Source of the DNA: Anaerolineaceae bacterium | GTDB taxonomy: Bacteria; Chloroflexota; Anaerolineae; Anaerolineales; Anaerolineaceae | Assembly (NCBI GenBank): GCA_003542325.1 | Contig: DPKV01000092.1 | Location: 1-18,669, forward strand | Direction of reading: 5' to 3' | DNA: 18,669 bases | Part shown: piece by piece, positions 1-6,768 of the stretch | Numbering within the stretch: the first letter of the stretch is position 1 | Layout of the letters: every line of letters starts with the position of its first letter | Notes under the pieces: model-generated | Databases searched by the model: none | What the model was told of the DNA's origin: nothing | Seen by the model: the letters and a program-made list of their open reading frames with translations, nothing else | Made by a program: the position numbers and the translations under genes

Positions 1-1352
1 CGCTCAATCACCTCAGTCAATAAACCAACACTTTGACTGACTTCCCCGGTACTCATCAGAATTGCGCCCTGGAGAGAAAGGAAGGAGGGACGGGTCGTCA
101 CCAAATCCGGCGGGAGTGCTGCTATCCATTCTTTTAATGTGAGCAGCTTTCCACCAGTCACCATGGAGGGGCCGGCTTTTTCAACCATGGCAACCATCTT
201 CTCGACAGCTTTGGCCTGCTTATACAACACAAAGGCTTGTTCCCAATCCTCACGCTCAGCGTAATCGTCCGCCAGGGCGACCATGATCACCCGGGTCTCA
301 TCCGGACGTTCAGTCCGCATCCGGCTTTGAAGGAAATCGCGGAACAGGTGATGATAACGAAGCCAGGTATCGGCCTCTTCTCCCACAGGCAGAACAAACA
401 GGTTTCGAATCGTAACCTTGTTCATCAATTCCGCCCAGGGACAGTGCACGTTGAGGGCTTTCCCAATCACACGTTGGCACCTGTCCACGTCATACTCTTC
501 CAGTATGGATGTTCGGAGCAGGAAATCACGAATATCTTCCGGCTGCTGTTCAAATACCTGCTGCGCCATATAATCATACAGGTTCACACCGGATACTCTC
601 GCAGCTCGAATCCTTTCCCCGATCTGGTCATCCAGCAGTTGAGTGGAAAGCAGCAGGCCTGTGATCCAGCCCTCGGTTTGCTGAGTGATCTCATCCGCGG
701 ATTTATCCGAGATGGTCAAATGATAATTCTTCAGTAAAAGGTCCTGAATTTCATTTGCAGTAAAAGCGATCTCCTCAAAAGAGATACCGCCCACCTGATT
801 TCGGGCCACCAGCAAAGGCATATCCGGCAAGGTAAGCAAACGCCGGGAAGAAACCATGAGGTGACAGTTCTCATCCACATCCTGCAGGAAACGGTTGATG
901 AATTGGTTAACGGCTTCGCTTTCCTCAACCAATTGATAATCATCCAGCACAATGATGAAATGTTCAGTGATGTTTTCATAAACATCATTGGTGAGTGTGG
1001 TCACCAGCGCGGGAATGTCCAGCTTATCCTGTGCGGTGTTATCCAATACTGAAAGGGAGTTTTGACCAAAATTTGGATAACGCAATTGAATGGCGGCGAT
1101 GAAATGCGCAACAAACCTTAGTGGATTCTGGTCCAGGGGGTCAAGGGTCAGCCAGCTAATCGGCCATTGGGTATGGTTTACAAAATCGATTAATAGTGAA
1201 GTCTTTCCATATCCGGCCGGAGCCGCCACGATGATTAGTTTCAAGTCCAGGTATTCATTTAACATCGCCAACAAACGCTGACGTGTCAATATCTCATCCC
1301 GCCGGCGTGGAACGATTAATTTTGTCCGGGTAATGGAGTTTCTACTTTCCAC
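1..1352 (-). CDS. MalT/LuxR-family ATP-dependent transcriptional regulator, C-terminus cut by window edge
   Basis: The frame is open from a GTG at 1352 down to base 1, about 450 residues, and runs off the window. I read ITRTKLIVPRRRDEIL near the N-terminus (residues 7-22), the usual opening of MalT-type STAND ATPases. Walker A follows as APAGYGKTSLL (about 44-54) and Walker B as FIIVLDDY (about 128-135). Later stretches, such as NLYDYMAQQVFEQQ and LRYHHLFRDFLQSRM, also match the MalT-type nucleotide-binding and winged-helix region. Family knowledge predicts C-terminal TPR-like repeats and a LuxR helix-turn-helix, which would lie beyond base 1 and cannot be seen. The GTG is chosen because it is the only usual start codon between the upstream in-frame stop (1398-1400) and the conserved N-terminus; its ribosome-binding site is weak. 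It is divergent from yjbQ. The ligand and target genes cannot be told from the sequence. Confidence 0.9.
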   Translation of the reverse strand, partial: MESRNSITRTKLIVPRRRDEILTRQRLLAMLNEYLDLKLIIVAAPAGYGKTSLLIDFVNHTQWPISWLTLDPLDQNPLRFVAHFIAAIQLRYPNFGQNSLSVLDNTAQDKLDIPALVTTLTNDVYENITEHFIIVLDDYQLVEESEAVNQFINRFLQDVDENCHLMVSSRRLLTLPDMPLLVARNQVGGISFEEIAFTANEIQDLLLKNYHLTISDKSADEITQQTEGWITGLLLSTQLLDDQIGERIRAARVSGVNLYDYMAQQVFEQQPEDIRDFLLRTSILEEYDVDRCQRVIGKALNVHCPWAELMNKVTIRNLFVLPVGEEADTWLRYHHLFRDFLQSRMRTERPDETRVIMVALADDYAEREDWEQAFVLYKQAKAVEKMVAMVEKAGPSMVTGGKLLTLKEWIAALPPDLVTTRPSFLSLQGAILMSTGEVSQSVGLLTEVIE

Positions 1353-1628
1353 AATCGCTTTCTGAGATGTAATCTTGTTCCAATAATAACAACTCGGTCA
1401 TAATTCATGATTTAAATTGAAACACTGCGATCTTCTCTCACTATTATAATATTGGCCATTCTTGACCTGCCTGCACAACCTATCGAGTAATCTTATCAGA
1501 CAAAACAGGTTTTGTGAATAAGTTAACCCTGGACAACTAATCCTGAACCTGCGTCCCGGATTTTTTTGCTTTACCGCTAAGAAAGTATAATTTCTATACC
1601 AACAAACAGTCAGGAAAATTAACCACAA
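1353..1628. other. Divergent intergenic region between the MalT-type regulator and yjbQ
   Basis: This 276-base AT-rich spacer separates two divergent genes and must hold promoters for both. On the minus strand a perfect TATAAT lies at 1443-1448 (ATTATA on the plus strand), and on the plus strand another lies at 1586-1591, but neither has a good -35 box at 16-18 bases. I see no RNA gene and no convincing small ORF here. Confidence 0.5.
1586..1591 (+). promoter_or_regulatory. Possible -10 box for yjbQ
   Basis: A perfect TATAAT ends 37 bases before the yjbQ ATG. The best -35-like match, TTGCTT at 1566-1571, leaves only a 14-base spacer, so the promoter is tentative. Confidence 0.3.
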
Positions 1629-2051
1629 ATGGATTGGCATAAAACCACGTTTTCTTACCAAACACACCACAAAGGATTATACGAGATCACTGACAGAATA
1701 AACGGTCAGATTCGCGAATGGAACGTGCGGGAAGGAATGGCTTTTCTTTTCGTCCAGCACACCAGCGCGTCATTGGTCATCAATGAAAGTTTCGATCCAT
1801 CTGCCAGACAAGACCTCGAAGCTTTTCTGGACCACATCACGCCCGAAGGCCTAGACTGGTACGTTCACACGCTGGAAGGCAGGGATGACTCCCCTTCTCA
1901 TATGCGCACAATGCTCACGCACTCCAGCCTTACCATCCCTGTCGATGAAGGCCGTCTGACACTGGGGACCTGGCAGGGGATATATCTGGCAGAACATCGC
2001 CGGTACGGCCATCGTCGCAATGTTCTATTGCGTGTATTGCAAGTGTTTTGA
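1629..2051 (+). CDS. yjbQ: YjbQ / UPF0047 family protein
   Basis: At 140 residues this is the usual length for the YjbQ (UPF0047) family. Conserved family blocks are visible in order: QHTSASLVINE (residues 43-53), the HTLEGRDDSPSHM stretch (80-92) with conserved His and acidic residues, IPVDEGRLTLG (103-113) and GTWQGIYLAEHR (113-124). The family forms small oligomers; weak thiamin phosphate synthase activity has been reported for E. coli YjbQ, but the physiological role is unsettled. An AGGA at 1612-1615 lies 13 bases before the ATG, a long but possible spacing. The AIM24-type gene follows 50 bases downstream on the same strand and has its own ribosome-binding site, so the two may be cotranscribed. 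Confidence 0.93.
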   Translation: MDWHKTTFSYQTHHKGLYEITDRINGQIREWNVREGMAFLFVQHTSASLVINESFDPSARQDLEAFLDHITPEGLDWYVHTLEGRDDSPSHMRTMLTHSSLTIPVDEGRLTLGTWQGIYLAEHRRYGHRRNVLLRVLQVF

Positions 2052-2101
2052 AATTGTCCCAATAAACCAAGTTATAAATTTATGAATAAAAGGAGAAAAT
2101 C

Positions 2102-2785
2102 ATGCAAATCGAACTCAAGTACAGGCCCTCGTATTCCCTCGGTATTGTTCAGCTCGACCCCGGTGAGACACTTCAGGTGGAAGGCGGCTCCATGGTCAGC
2201 ATGTCAGCCGACATCAACATCCAGACCCAGGCTCGCGGCGGTTTACTCAAATCACTCGGCCGCACACTGCTTGGCGGTGAAAGTTTTTTCCAAAACATTT
2301 ACCAGGCTGGCCCCAATGGCGGCGAGGTAACCGTTGCCCCTGCGTTGCCAGGTGACCTTTACGTTGCAGAACTGCAGGGTGAAAGCCTGATGGTCCAATC
2401 CGGCTCTTATGTTGCTTCCAGTGAAGCTGTCACAGTCGACACAAAGTGGGGCGGAGCCAAGACCTTTTTTGCCTCGGAAGGCTTGATCATGCTGCGGGTT
2501 TCCGGCCAGGGAAAGGCCATTCTTTCCTCTTATGGCGCAATCCATGAGATCAACCTGGCCGCCGGTGAGCGGTATACGATTGACACCGGCCATCTCGTCG
2601 CTTTCAGTGAGAATATGGGGTTCAATGTCCGTTCGGTCGGCGGCCTGAAATCAACCCTGTTCAGCGGCGAAGGATTGGTCGTGGATATGACCGGTCCCGG
2701 CCGTGTCCTGCTGCAAACCCGGTCCACCGATGCCTTTCTGTCCTGGCTGATCCCCAAACTGCCCAAGGATCACAGTAGCAATTAA
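2102..2785 (+). CDS. TIGR00266 / AIM24 family protein
   Basis: The 227-residue protein matches the TIGR00266/AIM24 family: a beta-rich, glycine-rich soluble protein. It shows the typical opening LDPGETLQVEGGSMVSMS (residues 18-35), then GGLLKSLGRTLLGGESFF (46-63), and the later GLKSTLFSGEGLVVDMTGPG block. The C-terminal RVLLQTRSTDAFLSWLIP is also family-like. Its biochemical function is unknown; the mitochondrial homologue AIM24 supports inner-membrane organisation, which should not be transferred directly. AGGAG at 2091-2095, six bases before the ATG, fixes the start. I see no signal peptide. It is probably co-oriented with yjbQ in one unit and is followed by the first REP-like palindrome 19 bases after the coding sequence. 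Confidence 0.9.
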   Translation: MQIELKYRPSYSLGIVQLDPGETLQVEGGSMVSMSADINIQTQARGGLLKSLGRTLLGGESFFQNIYQAGPNGGEVTVAPALPGDLYVAELQGESLMVQSGSYVASSEAVTVDTKWGGAKTFFASEGLIMLRVSGQGKAILSSYGAIHEINLAAGERYTIDTGHLVAFSENMGFNVRSVGGLKSTLFSGEGLVVDMTGPGRVLLQTRSTDAFLSWLIPKLPKDHSSN

Positions 2786-2803
2786 TTCTTTCCCAATCTC
2801 AAT

Positions 2804-2837
2804 AAACCCCCGGGATTTTAAAAAATCCCGGGGGTTT
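2804..2837. repeat. REP-like palindrome, left copy
   Basis: Arms AAACCCCCGGGATTTT (2804-2819) and AAAATCCCGGGGGTTT (2822-2837) are perfect inverted repeats around a 2-base AA loop. The same arms recur at 3453-3485. The stem is GC-rich in the middle and no T-tract follows it on either strand, so it resembles a REP hairpin more than a standard intrinsic terminator, though it could also end transcription of the AIM24 gene. Confidence 0.85.
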
Positions 2838-2851
2838 GAAAGAAGATAATC

Positions 2852-3430
2852 ATGCCTAGAAGAAAAGATGCCATAACAACTGGGAAATATTATCATGTTT
2901 ATAACCGAGGAATAAACAAGACTTAAATATTTCAATCCACCAGGAACTATCATTTTTTCATTCATCAGTTGAAAAATATACTTATTCCAACCTATGCGAA
3001 CATGATAGCCTATGTCCTTATGCCAACACACTATCACTTCTTGGTTGAAGTAACAAGTGGAGATTTTTCCACAGGCCTTGGTCGTTTTACAAATTCCTAT
3101 ACGAAAGCCTTTAATGTAGAACAGTGTCGTTCAGGCCCGCTTTTTGAAGGTCGGTTTAAGGCTAAATCAATACAAAGTGATGAGTACCTCTTAGCAGTCT
3201 CTCGCTATATTCACCTCAATCCTGTAAAAGCAAACCTCGTTTATAGACCTGAGGACTGGCCTTGGTCTAGTTATCTAGACATAATCGGGAAACGCTCTGG
3301 GAGTCTGCCCAAGAAAGATTTTCTACTTGATTATTTTTCAGATAATAAACCGGAAATGAAATATCAAGACTTTGTTGATTCAGAATCATCGATTATCGAG
3401 GAGAAGATTCAACATTTATTTTTCGATTAA
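2852..3430 (+). pseudogene. REP-associated tyrosine transposase (RAYT, Y1_Tnp family), interrupted by a nonsense codon
   Basis: Reading from the ATG at 2852 gives MPRRKDAITTGKYYHVYNRG (residues 1-20), the standard N-terminus of RAYT/Y1 transposases. A TAA at 2924-2926 (codon 25) interrupts it, and the same frame then continues as family-like sequence with no shift. The rest holds the HUH metal-binding motif in MPTHYHFLVEV, a probable catalytic tyrosine in NSYTKAFN, and the conserved GPLFEGRFKAK, RYIHLNPVKANLV and PEDWPWSSYL blocks. Skipping the stop, the product would be about 192 residues, near normal. A restart at TTG 2969 would lose the first strand carrying YHVYNRG, so I judge the copy inactive unless the stop is read through. 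The enzyme family cuts single-stranded DNA at palindromes through a phosphotyrosine link. Confidence 0.85.
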
Positions 3431-3449
3431 TAAGGAACATTAATCGAAA
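3421..3449. repeat. Inverted repeat overlapping the transposase stop codon
   Basis: TTTCGATTAAT (3421-3431) and ATTAATCGAAA (3439-3449) are perfect 11-base inverted arms around a 7-base loop. The left arm contains the last codons and TAA stop (3428-3430) of the transposase. No T-tract follows, so it is not a textbook terminator. It lies four bases before the right REP-like palindrome and may be part of the element end. Confidence 0.75.
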
Positions 3450-3452
3450 CCC

Positions 3453-3485
3453 AAACCCCCGGGATTTTAAAAATCCCGGGGGTTT
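3453..3485. repeat. REP-like palindrome, right copy
   Basis: Arms at 3453-3468 and 3470-3485 are identical to those of the left copy (2804-2837), differing only in a 1-base instead of 2-base loop. It sits 22 bases after the transposase stop and just beyond the 3' end of the minus-strand transporter remnant. On the minus strand a GGAG lies two bases before the palindrome (plus-strand CTCC at 3488-3491). A GTAG/GGAG tetranucleotide beside the stem is reported for bacterial REPs, but the left copy lacks an obvious equivalent. Confidence 0.85.
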
Positions 3486-3491
3486 ACTCCA

Positions 3492-3720
3492 TCACCCTTT
3501 TGACTTTTTCAGCGTCTCCGGCACAAGCAATGAGAACACTAAACCCGCTAATATGCTTGCACCGGCGATGACCAACGACGCGGCAGGCAGAGCAAGCCAG
3601 GGGTAAGATTGGCGTGCGTAACCCCACCGCAATAAAAGCAAGCAGGGATGGTAAATAAGGGCTCAGGACCAGGGGGTGCTTAAAGAAGCGTTTAATCGTT
3701 TGGGGTGCTCTGGATATCAT
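3492..3720 (-). pseudogene. Remnant of a membrane transporter, possibly MFS, with internal deletion
   Basis: From ATG 3720 the minus strand reads RFFKHPLVLSPYLPSLLAFI and then GLRTPILPLA, like the first transmembrane helix and following loop of MFS transporters. In the next frame the same stretch reads LPAASLVIAG, ASILAGLVFSLLVPETLKK and stop (3492-3494), like the last MFS helix and its PET tail. The whole is about 76 codons against the roughly 400 of a normal MFS protein. The simplest reading is an ancient transporter gene that lost its middle and its frame. The uninterrupted 78-codon frame (stop at 3484-3486) turns into Cys/Arg-rich sequence without family character, so I do not call it intact. 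Assignment to MFS rests on short motifs only. Confidence 0.4.
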
Positions 3721-3786
3721 GGGGCCAGGTCAGGTGCTCTGACCATCCACCTTTCAGTCTTATTCTGCTGCAATGATGGCATCAAG

Positions 3787-4350
3787 CTAGTAAATATAAG
3801 GTATCAGGGCCCAGGTCCGTTCCTTGTAAGCTTCATAGTCCTGAACATGCCGCTGAAGAAAGCTTTCCTCAATCGAAATCCGCAGCATCACACCCAATAC
3901 ACCAACAAGGGCCGGGATCCAGGACGGCCCGGCAGCAAGGAGCAGGGGGCAGGCAACACAAAACAGGACATTTCCGAGGGAAACAGGATTTCGGATTATT
4001 TTATAAATTCCGGTGACCACCAAAGTTGTATCATCCCGTTCAATCGCCTGCGCAAAACCCTCTTCCAGGTCCAAATACCCTTTGATCGAGAAATAACCTG
4101 CAGCGATGAGCAGTACTGCTCCCAGTGTCAATTCCAGAAGAGTCGGCCGGTTTCCCAGCAAGATGAATTCCAATACAGGCCCGATTAATACCAGCCACAT
4201 AGGCGCCAGGATCAACCAAACTGTCCAATCCCCCCATCCCTGGCGGATATTATTTCCCGGTCGCTTTAATACAGCCTGCTCCCCAAATTTCAATCCGGCG
4301 AATAAAAGAAAATATAAGATCAACGGTAAATAATCTACTACGTAGGACAT
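3787..4350 (-). CDS. Isoprenylcysteine carboxyl methyltransferase-like membrane protein
   Basis: This 187-residue polytopic protein has hydrophobic segments at about residues 6-20, 44-66, 72-90, 124-140 and 144-158. The conserved C-terminal signature of the ICMT/PEMT-like methyltransferase superfamily is present: VTGIYKIIRNPVSLGNVLF (112-130), then EESFL (161-165) and YEAYKERTWALIPY (172-185). These residues bind S-adenosylmethionine in the family. The usual RHP triplet is RNP here (His to Asn at 121), which may alter activity. Bacterial members methylate diverse lipid-like or thiol substrates, so the substrate is unknown. An AAGGTG about eight bases before the ATG supports the start. It appears to be a single gene, upstream of the transporter remnant. 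Confidence 0.82.
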   Translation of the reverse strand: MSYVVDYLPLILYFLLFAGLKFGEQAVLKRPGNNIRQGWGDWTVWLILAPMWLVLIGPVLEFILLGNRPTLLELTLGAVLLIAAGYFSIKGYLDLEEGFAQAIERDDTTLVVTGIYKIIRNPVSLGNVLFCVACPLLLAAGPSWIPALVGVLGVMLRISIEESFLQRHVQDYEAYKERTWALIPYIY

Positions 4351-4622
4351 CTGTCAGCACCTTGTCCAATCACATTTGCATTTTTGCCCAACAACCCGAA
4401 AAAGGTCTCTTATTGAGATGACAAGAACTTATCAAATATATCACAATGTCAGAAAAAATCGAAACGTGCAAACTGCCCTTTTAATACTTCCCCCGTGTTC
4501 GTGAAGAGATCATTGATTATATCGTGATCCCGAAAGTGAATCTTTAGGCAGGCCGCAAAACAGCACTTTTATGTATTTTCTAAATCTTGTCATCTTGGGT
4601 CAGGGTCAGGAAAATTCTCTTT
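4351..4622. other. Intergenic region, nothing convincing
   Basis: This 272-base gap lies between two minus-strand genes and should hold the promoter of the methyltransferase-like gene. The best minus-strand candidate, TTGATA followed 17 bases later by TAAGAG, is poor. A short direct repeat, GGGTCAGGGTCAGG, lies at 4597-4610 just past the end of the 209-residue gene. No RNA gene, terminator or coding frame stands out. Confidence 0.5.
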
Positions 4623-5252
4623 TCACAACATTTTTTCAAGTGAGGTGGGTGTGTCGAGTAAAAGAAATTCATGAATGTCTTCACTTGAGCGAAGATGGTG
4701 GACTCTGGATTCACCCTCCAGTTTGACCTGGGACCCAGTATCATACCAGTAGCCCTCCCCATCCTGAAGCAATAGCTCAGCGATCAGATTTTCCACATCC
4801 AGGTGCCCCCAGCATTTATCTCTTTTCTGATTATAGAAATACACGCTGAAGTAAGTCTCCTTTAGCAGTTCAGCAACGTCCTTTACCGTCTTTGCTGCCA
4901 GACAGGATTGTTTTACATTTTGGCGCATACGGACCTCGCTGGGTGAAAGGCCTATCGGATCATAAAGAGCTTCCCATGGCGGTTTTTGATGGCTGTCGTC
5001 TTCTGAATCAGGCTGATCTTCACGAATTTGACGGTAAACATCCCCCAATTCAATCCCCAGGCTACTTAGATTACTATAGAAATCCACTCCTTCACGGGTT
5101 AATAGCAATTGGTTATCATTCAGATCCGTGACAACCATTTGAGGCGCTTCCAGATATTCATTGATAAACTTTACCAGAGCAAACTCATCCTCAAGGGTCT
5201 GGGGTGCTTTATAATGACCAAAGGCATCATAGACATATCCAAGAAATTTCAT
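4623..5252 (-). CDS. Hypothetical protein, 209 residues, unrecognised
   Basis: I do not recognise this family. The protein appears soluble, with no signal peptide or membrane helix, and is acidic. An N-terminal half (about 1-75, with LVKFINEYLEAPQMVVTDL) is joined by an acidic, polar linker (76-92, DQPDSEDDSHQK) to a C-terminal half (about 93-209, rich in aromatics around YFSVYFYNQKRDKCWGHLD). The start is supported by GGAG five bases before the ATG. A possible minus-strand promoter (TATAAG at 5282-5287 with a weak -35) lies in the short gap behind the tad terminator, so the gene is probably transcribed separately from the pilus locus. Nothing in the sequence links it to pili. Confidence 0.7.
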   Translation of the reverse strand: MKFLGYVYDAFGHYKAPQTLEDEFALVKFINEYLEAPQMVVTDLNDNQLLLTREGVDFYSNLSSLGIELGDVYRQIREDQPDSEDDSHQKPPWEALYDPIGLSPSEVRMRQNVKQSCLAAKTVKDVAELLKETYFSVYFYNQKRDKCWGHLDVENLIAELLLQDGEGYWYDTGSQVKLEGESRVHHLRSSEDIHEFLLLDTPTSLEKML

Positions 5253-5317
5253 TGAACTCCATTCACACCGGGACTATTACACTTATAGTAAACCACAGAA
5301 GGGTTTAAGTGCCGCGT

Positions 5318-5352
5318 AAAAAAAAAGTGAATGCTGATCATTCACTTTTTTT
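5318..5352 (-). terminator. Intrinsic terminator of the tad locus
   Basis: Perfect inverted arms lie at 5320-5333 and 5339-5352 around a 5-base loop, with core GTGAATG/CATTCAC. On the minus strand the stem is preceded by seven As and followed by nine Ts (5326-5318), a textbook Rho-independent terminator 33 bases after the cpaF stop. The A/T flanks make it nearly symmetrical, so it could also work from the other side, but no plus-strand gene enters it. Confidence 0.9.
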
Positions 5353-5384
5353 CAGGGAATAATTTTTTAAGTTTTGATGGCAAC

Positions 5385-6728
5385 TTATATCGGTGTATTG
5401 TGCTTATCAAACACTTCATCGGGCACCTGGATACCGTTTGCAACAAATTTATCCATGAAGTGAGGTCGGAGTCCGGTTGGTTTGTGTACGCCTTGAATAA
5501 ATCCGTTATTAAAGCTGGTTTGTTGGAACACAAACAAGTCCTGCATAACGATCGTATCACTTTCCATCCGCTGAACTTCTGACACCTTGACGATTTTACG
5601 CGTTCCATCTTTCAGCCGCTCAAGCTGGATAATTAGTTCCATAGATGAGGCGACCTGTTCTCGGATAGCTTTCAAGGGTAAGTCCATCCCGGCCATCATA
5701 ACCATAGTCTCGATACGGCGAAGGGCATCCCGGGGAGTATTGGCATGGATTGTAGTCATGGAGCCATCATGACCGGTATTCATGGCCTGAAGCATATCCA
5801 AAGCCTCACCACCACGGCACTCACCAACGACAATCCGGTCTGGGCGCATCCGCAGGGCATTGATGACCAATTGGCGGATCGAAATCTCACCTTTCCCTTC
5901 AATATTAGGCGGACGTTTTTCAAGCCTGACCACGTGCGGCTGGTGCAATTGGAGCTCTGCCGTATCCTCGATCGTGATCACCCGTTCCCCAATAGGGATA
6001 AAAGATGAAAGCACATTCAGGAATGTCGTTTTACCAGTGCCGGTACCACCCGACACGACAAGATTGACTCTGGCCTCAACACAGCACTTCAAAAAATTAG
6101 CCAGTTGAAGCGTTAAAGTGCCGTTTGAAATCAGATCCTGAACAGTAAAGGGTATGGTGGCAAATTTCCGGATGGTGAGGACCGGCCCGTTCAGAGACAA
6201 AGGCGGGATGGTGGCATTAATCCGGTAACCAACGGGCAAACGCGCATCGACCATTGGGGAGGATTCATCTACCCTTCTGCCAATAGGTGAGACAATTCTA
6301 TCGATGATTCTCATCAAATGAGAATTGTTCTCAAATCTCACTGTGGTCAGCTCGATCAAACCGCGACGCTCAACATAAACCTGGTCGCAGCCATTGACCA
6401 TGATTTCAGTAATCTCAGGATCGTTAAGTAACGGTTCAATGGGGCCATACCCCACAATGTCAGCCGTTATCCACTCCAGCATCTGGTTTCTCGTGGAATG
6501 ATTGTAGAGAATTTTTTCCTCTTCCAATACCTCATTAAAACAAGTATCAATCATTGATCGGAGGTGTTTTATTTCGAGAGTGGCATCATTGTTATTGTCA
6601 GCAAGCAGTTTCTCTTGAACTGCATCACGTATCCTGATAAAATCCTTCTCATGTTCTGAGAGTTTTGTTTGACCTTGTGGGACATTGGCTGCCGGCCCTT
6701 TTTGCATCGCTGGGCGGTTTGTAAACAT
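5385..6728 (-). CDS. cpaF: CpaF/TadA-type Flp pilus assembly ATPase
   Basis: This hexameric secretion ATPase powers assembly of Flp pilins across the inner membrane with TadB/TadC. With the start at ATG 6728 the protein has 447 residues. It shows the N-terminal domain with YGPIEPLLNDPEITEIMVNG (94-113), Walker A GGTGTGKT (227-234), the Asp box VITIEDTAEL (250-259), Walker B RIVVGECRGGEALDM (298-312) and the His box GHDGSMTTIHAN (319-330), all intact. The start is chosen because AAGGAG (6735-6740) lies six bases before this ATG; an upstream in-frame TTG at 6779 would overlap the TPR gene and lacks such a site. It is the last gene of the locus, separated from cpaE and tadB/C by the TPR gene, whereas in many tad loci cpaF sits between cpaE and tadB. 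About 40 residues beyond the ATPase core form a variable tail. Confidence 0.97.
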   Translation of the reverse strand: MFTNRPAMQKGPAANVPQGQTKLSEHEKDFIRIRDAVQEKLLADNNNDATLEIKHLRSMIDTCFNEVLEEEKILYNHSTRNQMLEWITADIVGYGPIEPLLNDPEITEIMVNGCDQVYVERRGLIELTTVRFENNSHLMRIIDRIVSPIGRRVDESSPMVDARLPVGYRINATIPPLSLNGPVLTIRKFATIPFTVQDLISNGTLTLQLANFLKCCVEARVNLVVSGGTGTGKTTFLNVLSSFIPIGERVITIEDTAELQLHQPHVVRLEKRPPNIEGKGEISIRQLVINALRMRPDRIVVGECRGGEALDMLQAMNTGHDGSMTTIHANTPRDALRRIETMVMMAGMDLPLKAIREQVASSMELIIQLERLKDGTRKIVKVSEVQRMESDTIVMQDLFVFQQTSFNNGFIQGVHKPTGLRPHFMDKFVANGIQVPDEVFDKHNTPI

Positions 6729-6734
6729 AAAGTA

Positions 6735-6740
6735 CTCCTT
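6735..6740 (-). promoter_or_regulatory. Ribosome-binding site deciding the cpaF start
   Basis: AAGGAG on the minus strand, six bases before ATG 6728. It argues for the shorter CpaF rather than the TTG at 6779. Confidence 0.8.
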
Positions 6741-6768
6741 AAAACCTAATTTCCGTTTGAATAATTTC

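Larger units (their letters stand above)
2804..3485 (+). mobile_element. Putative RAYT/REP module (transposase pseudogene between two matching palindromes)
   Basis: A Y1-type transposase gene (2852-3430) lies between two palindromes that share identical 16-nt arms (2804-2837 and 3453-3485). RAYTs are domesticated relatives of IS200/IS605 transposases, and known members act on palindromic REP sequences beside their own gene. The gene is visibly more AT-rich than the AIM24 gene before it, consistent with separate origin. I see no target-site duplication. Its boundaries are set only by the palindromes and are an inference. Confidence 0.5.

Noticed and set aside
237..1281. Several short plus-strand and alternate minus-strand frames over the regulator gene
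   Set aside because: They are out-of-frame shadows of the continuous minus-strand MalT-type reading frame, which carries Walker A and B and conserved family blocks.
2804..2837. Palindrome as a plain intrinsic terminator of the AIM24 gene
   Set aside because: No T-tract follows, and an identical-arm copy flanks the other side of the transposase, which suits a REP-like repeat better. Termination remains possible as a side effect.
2969..3430. TTG at 2969 as the true start of the transposase
   Set aside because: It would omit the conserved KYYHVYNRG N-terminal strand that is encoded in the same frame upstream of the TAA, and there is no good ribosome-binding site in front of it.
3484..3720. Uninterrupted 78-codon minus-strand frame as an intact small gene
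   Set aside because: Only its first half resembles a membrane protein; the second half is Cys/Arg-rich, while the neighbouring frame reads like an MFS C-terminus. A frameshifted remnant explains it better.
4597..4610. Tandem GGTCAG repeat as a possible regulatory iteron
   Set aside because: Only two and a bit units in AT-rich intergenic DNA; too little to support function.
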